Origin: Paenibacillus phocaeensis
GTDB lineage: Bacteria > Bacillota > Bacilli > Paenibacillales > Paenibacillaceae
DNA: 64,000 nt
Direction: 5' to 3'
Assembly: GCF_900021165.1 (NCBI RefSeq)
Contig: NZ_FCOQ01000030.1
Span: forward strand, 62,001 to 126,000
The position numbers and the translations under genes were made by a program. The notes beneath the pieces are model-generated. The model saw only the letters and a list, made by a program, of their open reading frames with translations. It was not told where the DNA came from and ran no database searches. Shown piece after piece: positions 18,592 to 27,143 of the stretch (position 1 is its first letter; each line of letters begins with the position of its first letter).

Positions 18592-19221
18592 TTACTTATC
18601 CGGTGTATCGGATTTTTGTTTAAAGATGACTTTAAAGATCGGGAAGAACACCCAGAACGAGATGGCGCTGTTAATAATCATCGTGATCAGATCCGCCGTG
18701 GTCTCGCCCGCCGAGCCCATCCCCCATGTATTCATAAATAAATTGTAGATCGGCGCTTTATATAATCCTTGGGCCGCAGCAGCCCCAATAGTAATTACCA
18801 GATAAGCGATCACATACCAGAATGCGGCGTGCCAGATGTTGCTGTTCGACTTAAACGTAACATTTCTTTGGGCAAAAAAGTTGATGATTTGCGCAATGGC
18901 AATCGTGATTTGCACAGCGAGAAAATAAGAAAGACCGCCGCCGCCGCCGTCCGCCAAGGAACCGGCTGCATAGTCAAACACATAATACGGGCTGCCGTCA
19001 AAGTTATGTCCGAACTGCAAAATCTGAAAATTCTGCTGAACCAACGCCGTCTTGGCGAACAACCATTTGAACATAGGCATCAGCGCCAGCTGCAGGACGG
19101 TAACTCCGTTGCTTAGCATAAAGAAGACAAGAAATTGGGCAATATTAGGGTGCTTCTCTTTGTACCTCTTCCAAAATCCGATAGTAGCGCCCGCCAGTTT
19201 ATGATCTTTCAGCTTTCCCAT
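18592..19221 (-). CDS. GtrA-like polytopic membrane protein
   Basis: About 209 residues with four hydrophobic helices: FLVFFMLSNGVTVLQLALMP, YFLAVQITIAIAQIINFF, AFWYVIAYLVITIGAAAAQG and LITMIINSAISFWVFFPIF, followed by a basic tail. NFFAQRNVTFKS is the conserved GtrA segment. GtrA proteins are thought to flip lipid-linked sugars or assist GT2 transferases. The start is uncertain: ATG 19221 lies 5 bp after the upstream stop with AGGGAG 12 bases before; ATG 19233 and GTG 19260 are alternatives overlapping the GH3 gene. It directly precedes the GT2 gene. Confidence 0.85.
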   Translation of the reverse strand: MGKLKDHKLAGATIGFWKRYKEKHPNIAQFLVFFMLSNGVTVLQLALMPMFKWLFAKTALVQQNFQILQFGHNFDGSPYYVFDYAAGSLADGGGGGLSYFLAVQITIAIAQIINFFAQRNVTFKSNSNIWHAAFWYVIAYLVITIGAAAAQGLYKAPIYNLFMNTWGMGSAGETTADLITMIINSAISFWVFFPIFKVIFKQKSDTPDK

Positions 19222-19225
19222 TCTA

Positions 19226-21667
19226 TCATACATCTCCCTTTGCTGCGCCGGAAATTCCACTCTTTTCCTTGTTCAGCTTTTTTCTTTCTCTTAATAAATG
19301 CGAGAGTCCTTTCCAAAATTGACCGTTCACGATCTGCAAGATTCCGTCCAGCATCGGCATATTGATCATGCCGCCCGTCATCCGCGCCACGCCTCTAAAC
19401 GGCATATGATAAACCGACATCATAATCAGATTGGCTGTGCTGCGTTTGCCGAGCTTTTGCAAGAACCAATGCGCGAATTCGATGGCATGGAAGGCCAATC
19501 TAGCCGCAAAACCCCGGGCGTATTGACACTGGGCGATCGTATCATTAAGCCCAAGCGGTTTTGTACGATCCCATTTGGCATTTGGAACCTCAGTTCCTAG
19601 TAAACTTTCAAACTCCGCTTGACTGACCTTCTGTACTTGGCCTGAATAATAGGAAGGCAGTTTACTCGCCTCATACGGCAGCGGCGCCCCTGTTCCTTCA
19701 ACGAACAGCGTGCCCTGCAAGCGAATATCGGCGCTGGAGGCGCCAATCATAATGTCGTAATTGGCGGCTTCGACTTCCCATCCGTTTGTTTTAACATTAA
19801 AGTAACGGAAGGTTTTATTATCGAACGGAATCGTGACCGTTTTCGTTTCGCCCGGATTCAGCCGTACTTTCGCAAAGCCCTTTAATTCCTTGCGCGGCCG
19901 GAAAATCTGTTTGGATTGACAGCCGACATATAGCTGCGCCGCTTCCATCCCCGCCACACCGCCGGTGTTTGTGATCTCGAAGCTGACGCCTTGTCGGGTC
20001 ACCTGCAGATTTGCATATTCAAAACGGGTGTAGCTTAGCCCATAACCGAAAGGAAACAACACGTCAACGCCGGCCGTATCAAAATAGCGATAACCGATAA
20101 ACGGGCCTTCACGATATTCTACGCTGACCTCCTTGCCCGGAAATTGATAATAGGACGGTGTGTCCTCATATCGAAGCGGATAGGTTTCGGCTAGCTTGCC
20201 GGACGGATTCACTTCTCCGGTCAAGACGCGCAGCACGGCTTTTGCGCCAGCCTGCCCGCTTAAATAGGCATGTACAAGCCCTTTGACTTGATGAATCCAC
20301 GGCATTTCGACGACCGCGCCACAGGACAGCACAGCGACAATGTTCGGATTCACTTGAGATAAAGCGTTTAGCAGTTCAATTTGATTCGCGGGAATTTCCG
20401 CATTCTGGCGGTCGAGCCCTTCGGCTTCCGTTACTTCATCCAGTCCGATATAGAGCAGGACAACATCGGCTTTTTGGGCAAGCGCGCACGCTTCCGCGAT
20501 CATTCTCCGGCTCTTCTTGCCATACCGGTGAAAACCTTGCGCAAAACCGATGCAATTCAGCCCCGAAGGCTCCAGATTTGGCAACGTATGATCCAGAATT
20601 GCCGGATTGACAATCGAGGAGCCCGCTCCTTGATAACGGGACGCTTGCGCGAAATCGCCAATAACTGCGACTTTTTTCTCTTTATGAATCGGCAGGATCT
20701 GCTCTTCATTTTTCAAAAGTACAATCGACTCTTCCGCGACTTTTTGCGCCATGCGATGATGCGCTTGCTTGTCGATTTCCGTTTTTTCCACTTGCAGGGC
20801 TGCAGTGGTATGGAAAATAAGCTGCAACAGTCGATCCACACACTCGTCCAGTACTTCCTCTTTCAGTTGACCGGACTTGACGGCCGCAATGATCTCTTGG
20901 TTCGTTTCTCCAGCGGTTGTGGGCATTTCCAGCTCATTGCCGGCAATGAGCCCCGCAACGCGATCATTGCTGCCGCCCCAATCGGTCACGACAAGTCCCT
21001 CGAACCCCCATTCCTTGCGCAAAATATCGCGCATCAGATGGAGATTCTCATTCGTAAACGCGCCGTTCAGCCTATTGTAGGACGACATCACCGTTTGGGT
21101 ACGGCCTTCCTCGATCGCCATTTCGAAGGCCGTCAAATAAATCTCGCGCAAAGTCCGTTCGTCGACAATCGTATCGATAACCATCCGGCGCTCTTCTTGA
21201 TTGTTCGCGGCGAAATGCTTGACACAAGCGGCTATCCCCTGCGATTGAATGCCGCGAATCATCCCTGCGGCCAGCTTGCCTGCCAGATAGGGATCCTCGC
21301 TGAAGTATTCAAAATTTCTTCCCGCAAGCGGATTTCGTTTCATATTGACGCCGGGCCCCAGCAGTACATTGACGTTTTGCGCGACGGCTTCCTTGCCGAG
21401 ATACAAGCCCATCGTTTCAACGAGCTCCTCATTCCAGCTGTTCGCAACGGTCGCCGCTGTAGGGAAGCAGGTTGCCGGAAGGCTGGGATTCAGTCCCAGA
21501 TGGTCCGCCGCTTCCGCTTGCCGCCGAATCCCATGCGGGCCGTCCGCAAGAAATATGCTTTGAATGCCCAGACGATCGATGTTTTGCGTCTGCCAAAAGT
21601 CTTTGCCCGACATAAGCGACGCTTTTTCTTGCAGCGTCATTTTTTGGATAAGCTCTTTGTGTTTCAT
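19226..21667 (-). CDS. Glycoside hydrolase family 3 (beta-glucosidase-like), standard domain order
   Basis: An 813-residue GH3 enzyme. The catalytic barrel (1-310) carries LADGPHG, GRNFEYFSEDP, the KHFAANNQE pair and nucleophile D229 in VVTDWGG; an alpha/beta sandwich (about 330-560) and a fibronectin-III-like domain with FGYGLSYTRFEY follow. A C-terminal extension of ~110 residues with hydrophobic stretches (MMSVYHMPFRGVARMTGGM, LQIVNGQFWKGLSHLL) may attach it to the membrane. No signal peptide, so probably cytoplasmic-face. GGTGGAGAGA supports ATG 21667. It is 83 bp downstream of a second GH3 gene with the opposite domain order. Confidence 0.92.
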   Translation of the reverse strand: MKHKELIQKMTLQEKASLMSGKDFWQTQNIDRLGIQSIFLADGPHGIRRQAEAADHLGLNPSLPATCFPTAATVANSWNEELVETMGLYLGKEAVAQNVNVLLGPGVNMKRNPLAGRNFEYFSEDPYLAGKLAAGMIRGIQSQGIAACVKHFAANNQEERRMVIDTIVDERTLREIYLTAFEMAIEEGRTQTVMSSYNRLNGAFTNENLHLMRDILRKEWGFEGLVVTDWGGSNDRVAGLIAGNELEMPTTAGETNQEIIAAVKSGQLKEEVLDECVDRLLQLIFHTTAALQVEKTEIDKQAHHRMAQKVAEESIVLLKNEEQILPIHKEKKVAVIGDFAQASRYQGAGSSIVNPAILDHTLPNLEPSGLNCIGFAQGFHRYGKKSRRMIAEACALAQKADVVLLYIGLDEVTEAEGLDRQNAEIPANQIELLNALSQVNPNIVAVLSCGAVVEMPWIHQVKGLVHAYLSGQAGAKAVLRVLTGEVNPSGKLAETYPLRYEDTPSYYQFPGKEVSVEYREGPFIGYRYFDTAGVDVLFPFGYGLSYTRFEYANLQVTRQGVSFEITNTGGVAGMEAAQLYVGCQSKQIFRPRKELKGFAKVRLNPGETKTVTIPFDNKTFRYFNVKTNGWEVEAANYDIMIGASSADIRLQGTLFVEGTGAPLPYEASKLPSYYSGQVQKVSQAEFESLLGTEVPNAKWDRTKPLGLNDTIAQCQYARGFAARLAFHAIEFAHWFLQKLGKRSTANLIMMSVYHMPFRGVARMTGGMINMPMLDGILQIVNGQFWKGLSHLLRERKKLNKEKSGISGAAKGDV

Positions 21668-21693
21668 ACGGATCTCTCCACCCATTTGGAACA

Positions 21694-21737
21694 GAGCAGC
21701 CATAAGCCCGAACCCCGCTCGGACTTAACGACTGCTC
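21694..21737 (-). other. Intercistronic hairpin between the two GH3 genes
   Basis: GAGCAG pairs with CTGCTC, with partial inner pairing, in the 83-bp gap. No T run follows on the transcribed strand, so this looks more like an RNA-stability or processing element than a terminator. Confidence 0.4.
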
Positions 21738-21750
21738 CGCCCTTTTTTAT

Positions 21751-24654
21751 TTATATTGCCTGAACTTCAGCTTCCTGCGCCTGCATCGCCTTCTCTGCCT
21801 GCCATTGCGCCAATTTCTTTCTGAATTTTCGGATCACCGCCAGTTCAAGCAGAAGGAAGATCACAGCGGCCGCAGTGTCAATGACGATCGCCATGACTTG
21901 CCATACCGGCATCCCTTGGTTTAAGGCTTCCGCACTGTAAGCACGGCTGTTGACTACGGTATACATAATATTCTTCGACGCTTGCCGCATGGCGCTTACC
22001 GCGGTTGCGCTTTCGGTGTCATCCAGTACGTTGCCGTCACTTTCATACGCAACCAACGCCATGTCCCCGCCGCCACGAATCGCGCGGTCCATATCCATGT
22101 AGCCATAACCGCCGAAATAATCGGTAATTACCATGCCCCGGAAGCCCCACTCCTCGCGCAACACTTCGTTCAACAAGGCATTCGAACCGCCGGCCCATTC
22201 CGGTCCGATATAATTGAACGAGGACATCACTGCGCCTGCACCGCCTTCTTTGACGGCAATTTCAAACGGCTTCAAGTAAATCTCGCGAATGGCTTGTTCC
22301 GTTGACCAGGTTGTCAACATGTTCAAGCGATTATTCTCTTGATCGTTAAGCGCAAAGTGCTTAATATACGCATAGACGCCATATTCTTTCGCGCCGCTAA
22401 TGGCGTTAGCGGAGATTTTGCCGGCCAGCAGCCCGTCTTCCGAATAGTATTCAAAGTTCCGTCCGGCGAAAGCGGAACGGTGCATGTTCATCGCCGGAGC
22501 ATACCACCCGGATACCCCCATATCGACGGCCATTTCCCCGATGCTTTGACCAAATTTTGTGGCCAGCTCCTCGTTCCAGGTGTTCGCCATCGTAACCGCA
22601 GAGGGGAAGCCGATGGAACCCACGCGCGTGAAGTTGTTGTTGAGCGAAGCCGGTCCGTCCACGTCGACGGTAGATACTTTCCCAACGGATTTGGCTTCCG
22701 ACGTCTGGTAACCGCCGTAACCGATCAAGGTCACCATATCGCTGATCGTAAGCTGATCGAGCAACGGCTCCCAGGCTTCATCCTCATAGGACAACCCGCG
22801 TAGCTGTTCCAGCTTCACGCCGTTTTTCGCGCCCGTGACCGGCTTCACGTCGTCCGACTGATTAAATTCGCTTGGATCGTAGTTGGATTTGTTTCTGAAA
22901 ACGGCTTTGACTTCTGCGCTCATGTCATAGGATGCCGGTCCAGCCACTGCCGCTTCATAGTTGGCGAAGCCGTCTTTGCGGGACAAGTACGTGATCTCGC
23001 CTTCGGCGAAATCAAACTGATTTACAGCCGCTACTTGATCGGTCGAACGTTTATTGTCTTCGCCATACTTCACAGTTTGATCAACATGGTAAGTTTGTTC
23101 GCCGAGAACCGTGTGCGAGTCCGAACGCAACGAGATGATATAATCGCCTTCCTCCAGCACCCATGCGCCCGCACCATACGTATCGTAAGATGCCATGTCT
23201 TCCGCTTTGAAGGTAAGCGTTAAGGTTTGCGAAGCCCCGGGCTCCAGCTTATCCGTTTTGTCAAAGGCTGCAAGATTCACGGATGATTTTTCAATCCCGC
23301 CATTCGTATAAGGCGGACTGTAGTAGAGTTCCACCACTTCTTTACCGGCTACAGCACCTGTGTTTGTAACCGTCACATCTACGGAAAGATTGCCCTCGCG
23401 ATCCGTTTGCAATTGTCCCATTTCTTGCTTGAAGGTCGTGTAGGACAAACCATAACCAAACGGATAAAGCACCGTATCTTCATAATTAATGAGGCCTTCG
23501 TCATGTGCCGTTTCATAGAAACGGTATCCGACATAAATGTTCTCTACGTAATTTACGAAAGTAGGCGTAACATCCTTGTTGGACACATTTACTTTCAGAT
23601 CATCCATGTTCCGATAAGCAAAGTCGCCGATGTTGTTGAAATAAGGAGACCGGGTCAAATCATATACAAACGTATCCGCGGTTTTACCCGATGGGTTAAT
23701 CTCTCCGCTGATGATTTTGCCAAAAGAATCAAACCCGGTTTGACCCGTTCCCGGCACCCAAACAACGCTCTTAATTTGCTCGTATTGTTCCGTAAAACCA
23801 AGCTCAAAGGCGTTTGCACCGTTATACACGACGATGACGTTGTCAAAATTGGATGTCACCAGATCCAGCAATTCCCGCTCATAACGATTGAGCTGCAGAT
23901 AATGCTGACCCTCGTCAAAATCGGGATATTCCTCCGAGTTATTCTCATACGTCGCCTTCGACGGATCTTGAGGAAGGTCGCCGCCTTCTCCGCCGGAGCG
24001 CCCGATCACCAGCATCGCCGTATCCGAGAAGCTCTTCGCATGATCTACCATTTCCGCAGGGTAAGAAGCTACCGCCGGTTCGGGCAAGGTCCAGTTCTGT
24101 TCAAAAATTCCCGACTTCGGGCGTTCCTCTCTGTAAGCGGTGTAGAAATCAGAAAGCTCCGAATTCAGCTCAAAACCCGCATTCGTTAATCCGTCCAGCA
24201 AGCTGACCGTCGGATACGAATCCGACATCGCTCCGGACCCGGTACCGCCGTAAATCGGATTCGTTGAAGCCCATCCGAAGACATTGATTTTTGTATGGGA
24301 GGCAAGGGGTAAGAAACCGTTTTCGTTGTCCAGCAGCACAATGCCTTCCGCGGCGATCTCTTCGCCGATCTCTTTCGCATGCGCGGCCGATTGCTCGCTG
24401 ATTTTTCCTTTACCGGTGGCCAATGTCAGCAAGGTGGACATCGGACCGAATGACGTTAGGTTCGCCACAATCATAAAGACTAAGAAGATGGCCAGCCCCG
24501 CTTGAGCACGCACCATATATTTTTTGGGTTTTGCCCATTTTCTTACCAGCACCATCACGATCAACATGACCAGCAAAAAGACGCCGAAGAAAATCAAATA
24601 CGGCCGTGCAAGATTGACCACGTTCATGACATCTTGCATATTGAGTTCGATCAT
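21751..24654 (-). CDS. Membrane-anchored GH3 hydrolase with permuted domain order
   Basis: A 967-residue protein. Membrane helices are at about 15-37, 51-70 and 918-940; a basic loop (38-50) between the first two suggests the large middle part is outside, anchored at both ends. Domain order is reversed relative to usual GH3: the alpha/beta sandwich comes first (EGIVLLDNENGFLPL at 103-117, VLYPFGYGLSYTTF at 395-408), then a fibronectin-III-like domain (420-530), then the catalytic barrel (about 620-905) with GRNFEYYSED (731-740), KHFALNDQE (765-773) and nucleophile D845 in VITDYFGG. ATG 24654 has an upstream AGGAGG. It is first gene of the glycan operon. Substrate unknown; GH3 includes beta-glucosidases, xylosidases and glucosaminidases. 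Confidence 0.88.
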   Translation of the reverse strand: MIELNMQDVMNVVNLARPYLIFFGVFLLVMLIVMVLVRKWAKPKKYMVRAQAGLAIFLVFMIVANLTSFGPMSTLLTLATGKGKISEQSAAHAKEIGEEIAAEGIVLLDNENGFLPLASHTKINVFGWASTNPIYGGTGSGAMSDSYPTVSLLDGLTNAGFELNSELSDFYTAYREERPKSGIFEQNWTLPEPAVASYPAEMVDHAKSFSDTAMLVIGRSGGEGGDLPQDPSKATYENNSEEYPDFDEGQHYLQLNRYERELLDLVTSNFDNVIVVYNGANAFELGFTEQYEQIKSVVWVPGTGQTGFDSFGKIISGEINPSGKTADTFVYDLTRSPYFNNIGDFAYRNMDDLKVNVSNKDVTPTFVNYVENIYVGYRFYETAHDEGLINYEDTVLYPFGYGLSYTTFKQEMGQLQTDREGNLSVDVTVTNTGAVAGKEVVELYYSPPYTNGGIEKSSVNLAAFDKTDKLEPGASQTLTLTFKAEDMASYDTYGAGAWVLEEGDYIISLRSDSHTVLGEQTYHVDQTVKYGEDNKRSTDQVAAVNQFDFAEGEITYLSRKDGFANYEAAVAGPASYDMSAEVKAVFRNKSNYDPSEFNQSDDVKPVTGAKNGVKLEQLRGLSYEDEAWEPLLDQLTISDMVTLIGYGGYQTSEAKSVGKVSTVDVDGPASLNNNFTRVGSIGFPSAVTMANTWNEELATKFGQSIGEMAVDMGVSGWYAPAMNMHRSAFAGRNFEYYSEDGLLAGKISANAISGAKEYGVYAYIKHFALNDQENNRLNMLTTWSTEQAIREIYLKPFEIAVKEGGAGAVMSSFNYIGPEWAGGSNALLNEVLREEWGFRGMVITDYFGGYGYMDMDRAIRGGGDMALVAYESDGNVLDDTESATAVSAMRQASKNIMYTVVNSRAYSAEALNQGMPVWQVMAIVIDTAAAVIFLLLELAVIRKFRKKLAQWQAEKAMQAQEAEVQAI

Positions 24655-24728
24655 TTGCTCTTTTTCCTCCTCTGTATTTAGGTGTTCCGGATGATACACG
24701 ATTGATGCCTGCGAGAACGATCCGCGCT

Positions 24729-24752
24729 TGAAAGCTCGAATGAAAGCTCGAA
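24729..24752. repeat. Perfect 12-bp tandem repeat upstream of the GH3 operon
   Basis: TGAAAGCTCGAA occurs twice head to tail. It lies about 75 bp before the ATG of the first GH3 gene and just upstream of possible promoter elements (GTTCTC and TATCAT on the minus strand). Direct repeats of this spacing are what LytTR regulators bind, and a LytTR regulator is encoded next door at 26270-26980. Confidence 0.45.
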
Positions 24753-24904
24753 AATAAAGCGTATTCATTTTTATCAAACTTAGCAGATGTTCCCCGCAGT
24801 GAATGCCCCCATGCTTCACACGAATCATTCTAGCACGTATTGGTTTATGGCCCGGGAAACCGCATAAACTGTATGGATTTTTGCATGAACTGTACCGCGA
24901 CACA

Positions 24905-24951
24905 CAAAAAAGGGCGTGCAAGCCGCCAGTTGTACTGACCGCTCGCACGCC
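24905..24951 (-). terminator. Intrinsic terminator of the GHKL/LytTR pair
   Basis: GGCGTGC and GCACGCC arms close a longer imperfect stem, and the minus strand continues into CTTTTTTG. It lies immediately after the sensor gene stop and separates it from the GH3 operon, which therefore needs its own promoter. Confidence 0.85.
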
Positions 24952-24953
24952 GC

Positions 24954-26273
24954 TTAACCGAGGTTCGCATGCTTCATCGGAATTAAAATCTTCAGCTCAA
25001 ACCAGCTGTCCTGCCTTCCGATACTGACGACACCGCCGTATTTTTCCACGGAATAACGAATGCTTTTTAACCCGTAGCCATGATTAAACGTATCCGTCTT
25101 TGTCGTTACCGGCAAATTGCCGTCCAGTTCCAGTTCGCCTTCAAAATAATTCTCAAAGCGGATCATAATAAAGCCCTTCTGCGCAAACACCGACACATGG
25201 ATCAAGCGCTTCTCCGCTTCTTCAATGCGTTGTTCATATTCGATCGCATTATCGAGCGCATTGCCAAAAATCGTACAGATATCGATGATATCGAGCTCGC
25301 GAAGCAAGCTTCCGTCCGCTACGCAAGTAAGCGTGATCCCATTTCTAATACAGTACATATTTTTGCTGGCCAGCAGCGTATCCAGCACATGATGGCCGGT
25401 TTTGTTCTGCGCTTCGAAGAGTTTGATTTCGTCTTCCATTTTTTTCAGATAAGCATTGCGTTTCTCCGCATCTTCTTCGGCCCGCACCGCAATAATTTGA
25501 TTTTTCAAATCATGATACTTAATGTTAATCAGCTCGATGCTTTCTTTCGATTGCTGATACTGCGAGAATTGGTGCTGCAGCAGGTTTTGCACCGCTTTCA
25601 GCTCGTGCCGGATGCGCAGCTCATTAAGCTGAATGTGGTAAGCATATAAAATCGCAAAGCCGCCCAGGTCGACCAGGGTACGAATATTCAGAATCTCCTG
25701 CGCATACTGTCCGCTGAACGGCGTCCGCGTGCTGACAAAGCTCAGGTTGCTGATGCCGAATACGGCGGCGCCGATAAATACCGTCGACCATAACTCGCGC
25801 TGCTTAATATTCAGCTTGCCCTCCTCGGGAATATGCCGCTTCTCCAGCAGCCAAATGAGCGCAAACGCCGCTCCGTAGATCAGAATCAACAGCAAGGTTT
25901 CCTGCCAGACCGGAGCAGGCTTGTCCCGCCAAACGAACACGTGAACCTGCCATTCCAAGGAAGCGACAAATTCGGCGGCGACAAAAGCCCTCACGCTGAA
26001 ATATCCCGCTTCCTGCACACTAATGTGGCAGCTGGTATAAATGAAATAAAACATGAGGCCAATCGCAGCGATCATACAAGGAATCCAAAAATAGATCGGC
26101 AGATTTTTCGTCAGCATCAAAAACAAGGACTGCACCCCTAGAAAACCGGCTGAATAAGCGAATAAGCTCCACCCCTTCAACCGTTTTCTCAGCGGCATAA
26201 TGTACACGATGCAAGCGAGCCATTCCGCCAGCGCGGTATATAAACGGGGGATTTCCGGAAAAACGGTATTCAC
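24954..26273 (-). CDS. AgrC-like sensor kinase (GHKL ATPase)
   Basis: About 439 residues: six to seven membrane helices up to residue ~200, a coiled linker, the phosphoacceptor-like histidine in IKYHDLKNQI, and a GHKL ATPase with FGNALDNAIEYEQR and HGYGLKSIRYSVEKYGG. The GTG at 26273 overlaps the regulator stop as GTGA, the best start; a longer reading from TTG 26291 is less likely. Partner of the LytTR regulator upstream. It is the second sensor of this class in the window; the two share architecture but the sequences differ clearly. Confidence 0.9.
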   Translation of the reverse strand: MNTVFPEIPRLYTALAEWLACIVYIMPLRKRLKGWSLFAYSAGFLGVQSLFLMLTKNLPIYFWIPCMIAAIGLMFYFIYTSCHISVQEAGYFSVRAFVAAEFVASLEWQVHVFVWRDKPAPVWQETLLLILIYGAAFALIWLLEKRHIPEEGKLNIKQRELWSTVFIGAAVFGISNLSFVSTRTPFSGQYAQEILNIRTLVDLGGFAILYAYHIQLNELRIRHELKAVQNLLQHQFSQYQQSKESIELINIKYHDLKNQIIAVRAEEDAEKRNAYLKKMEDEIKLFEAQNKTGHHVLDTLLASKNMYCIRNGITLTCVADGSLLRELDIIDICTIFGNALDNAIEYEQRIEEAEKRLIHVSVFAQKGFIMIRFENYFEGELELDGNLPVTTKTDTFNHGYGLKSIRYSVEKYGGVVSIGRQDSWFELKILIPMKHANLG

Positions 26274-26980
26274 TTGATCACATCCCCCCAATAATTCGAT
26301 AAGGCTTCCATAAACGCTTTACGTTTGGGGCGGCTGATCAGCAGCCGCTTGCCTTTAACGACGGCGAAAATATCGTCCATCCCCTCCACATGCTCCAGGT
26401 TGATAAAATACCCTTTATTGCCGCGAAAAAAAGGATGCTCCGCCAGCAGTTCCTCCAGTTCCTTCATCGTGCCGAAGGTTTCGACCTCTTCCGTTTTCAT
26501 AACAAAGATCAGTTTATGACCCTGACTTTCGATATAATAAATATCCGAGATGCGAAAGCGCTTTACTCCGCCCTTGATCTTGATCGTGAGATAATGCTCC
26601 TCCCGTCTCTTCATTCGTTCAATCGCCCGGTTCAAGCGCTGCGAAAATTGAAAATAGGAGATCGGCTTCAAAATATAATCAAGCGCATCCACCTCATAAC
26701 CTTTGATTGCATACTGCGCCATGTTGGTAATAAACATAATGACCACTTCGGAATCCATCTTCCGGATTTCTTCCGCTGCCGACATGCCGTCCATAAAGCG
26801 CATCTGCACATCCATGAGGACGATATCAAACTGCGCCTTGTAATCCTCGACAAACTCATCCCCATCCGCATACGTTGCAATTTCGATGTGTTCTCCCCGT
26901 TCTTGCTCAAACTGTTGCAGAAATGCCGCAAGTTGTTCCTGGTAATGAACTTCATCCTCAACGATCGCGATCCGGATCAT
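26270..26980 (-). CDS. Response regulator, LytTR family
   Basis: A 236-residue regulator: receiver with VEDE near residue 7 and phosphoacceptor in FDIVLMDVQMRFMDG, then a LytTR domain (about 130-235) with FRISDIYYIESQGHKLIF and FFRGNKGYFINLEHVEGM. GGAGGAAGAGGT precedes ATG 26980. It forms an operon with the GHKL sensor and is the most likely regulator of the adjacent GH3/GtrA/GT2/glf operon, whose upstream region has a 12-bp direct repeat. Confidence 0.93.
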   Translation of the reverse strand: MIRIAIVEDEVHYQEQLAAFLQQFEQERGEHIEIATYADGDEFVEDYKAQFDIVLMDVQMRFMDGMSAAEEIRKMDSEVVIMFITNMAQYAIKGYEVDALDYILKPISYFQFSQRLNRAIERMKRREEHYLTIKIKGGVKRFRISDIYYIESQGHKLIFVMKTEEVETFGTMKELEELLAEHPFFRGNKGYFINLEHVEGMDDIFAVVKGKRLLISRPKRKAFMEALSNYWGDVIK

Positions 26981-27089
26981 ACCTCTTCCTCCCAATTGAC
27001 TCAACCTAACTATGTCCTTTAATCAAAATACCATGATTATAACAAACAAAGGCATATCTATCTATCCCATCACGATCAAATTCCATATT

Positions 27090-27130
27090 AAAAAAGCTCC
27101 TGCCTCCCCAGAGAAGGAGAAACAGGAGCT
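27090..27130 (-). terminator. Intrinsic terminator of the chemoreceptor gene
   Basis: AGCTCCTG (27095-27102) pairs with CAGGAGCT (27123-27130), with an inner CTCC/GGAG, followed on the minus strand by six T. It lies 14 bp after the chemoreceptor stop. Confidence 0.9.
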
Positions 27131-27143
27131 CTTACTCTTAACC

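Noticed and set aside
20381-21763. Long plus-strand frame of 460 codons opposite the second GH3 gene
   Set aside because: It is the antisense of a convincing GH3 coding region, has no ribosome site and no recognisable protein features; it follows from codon bias.
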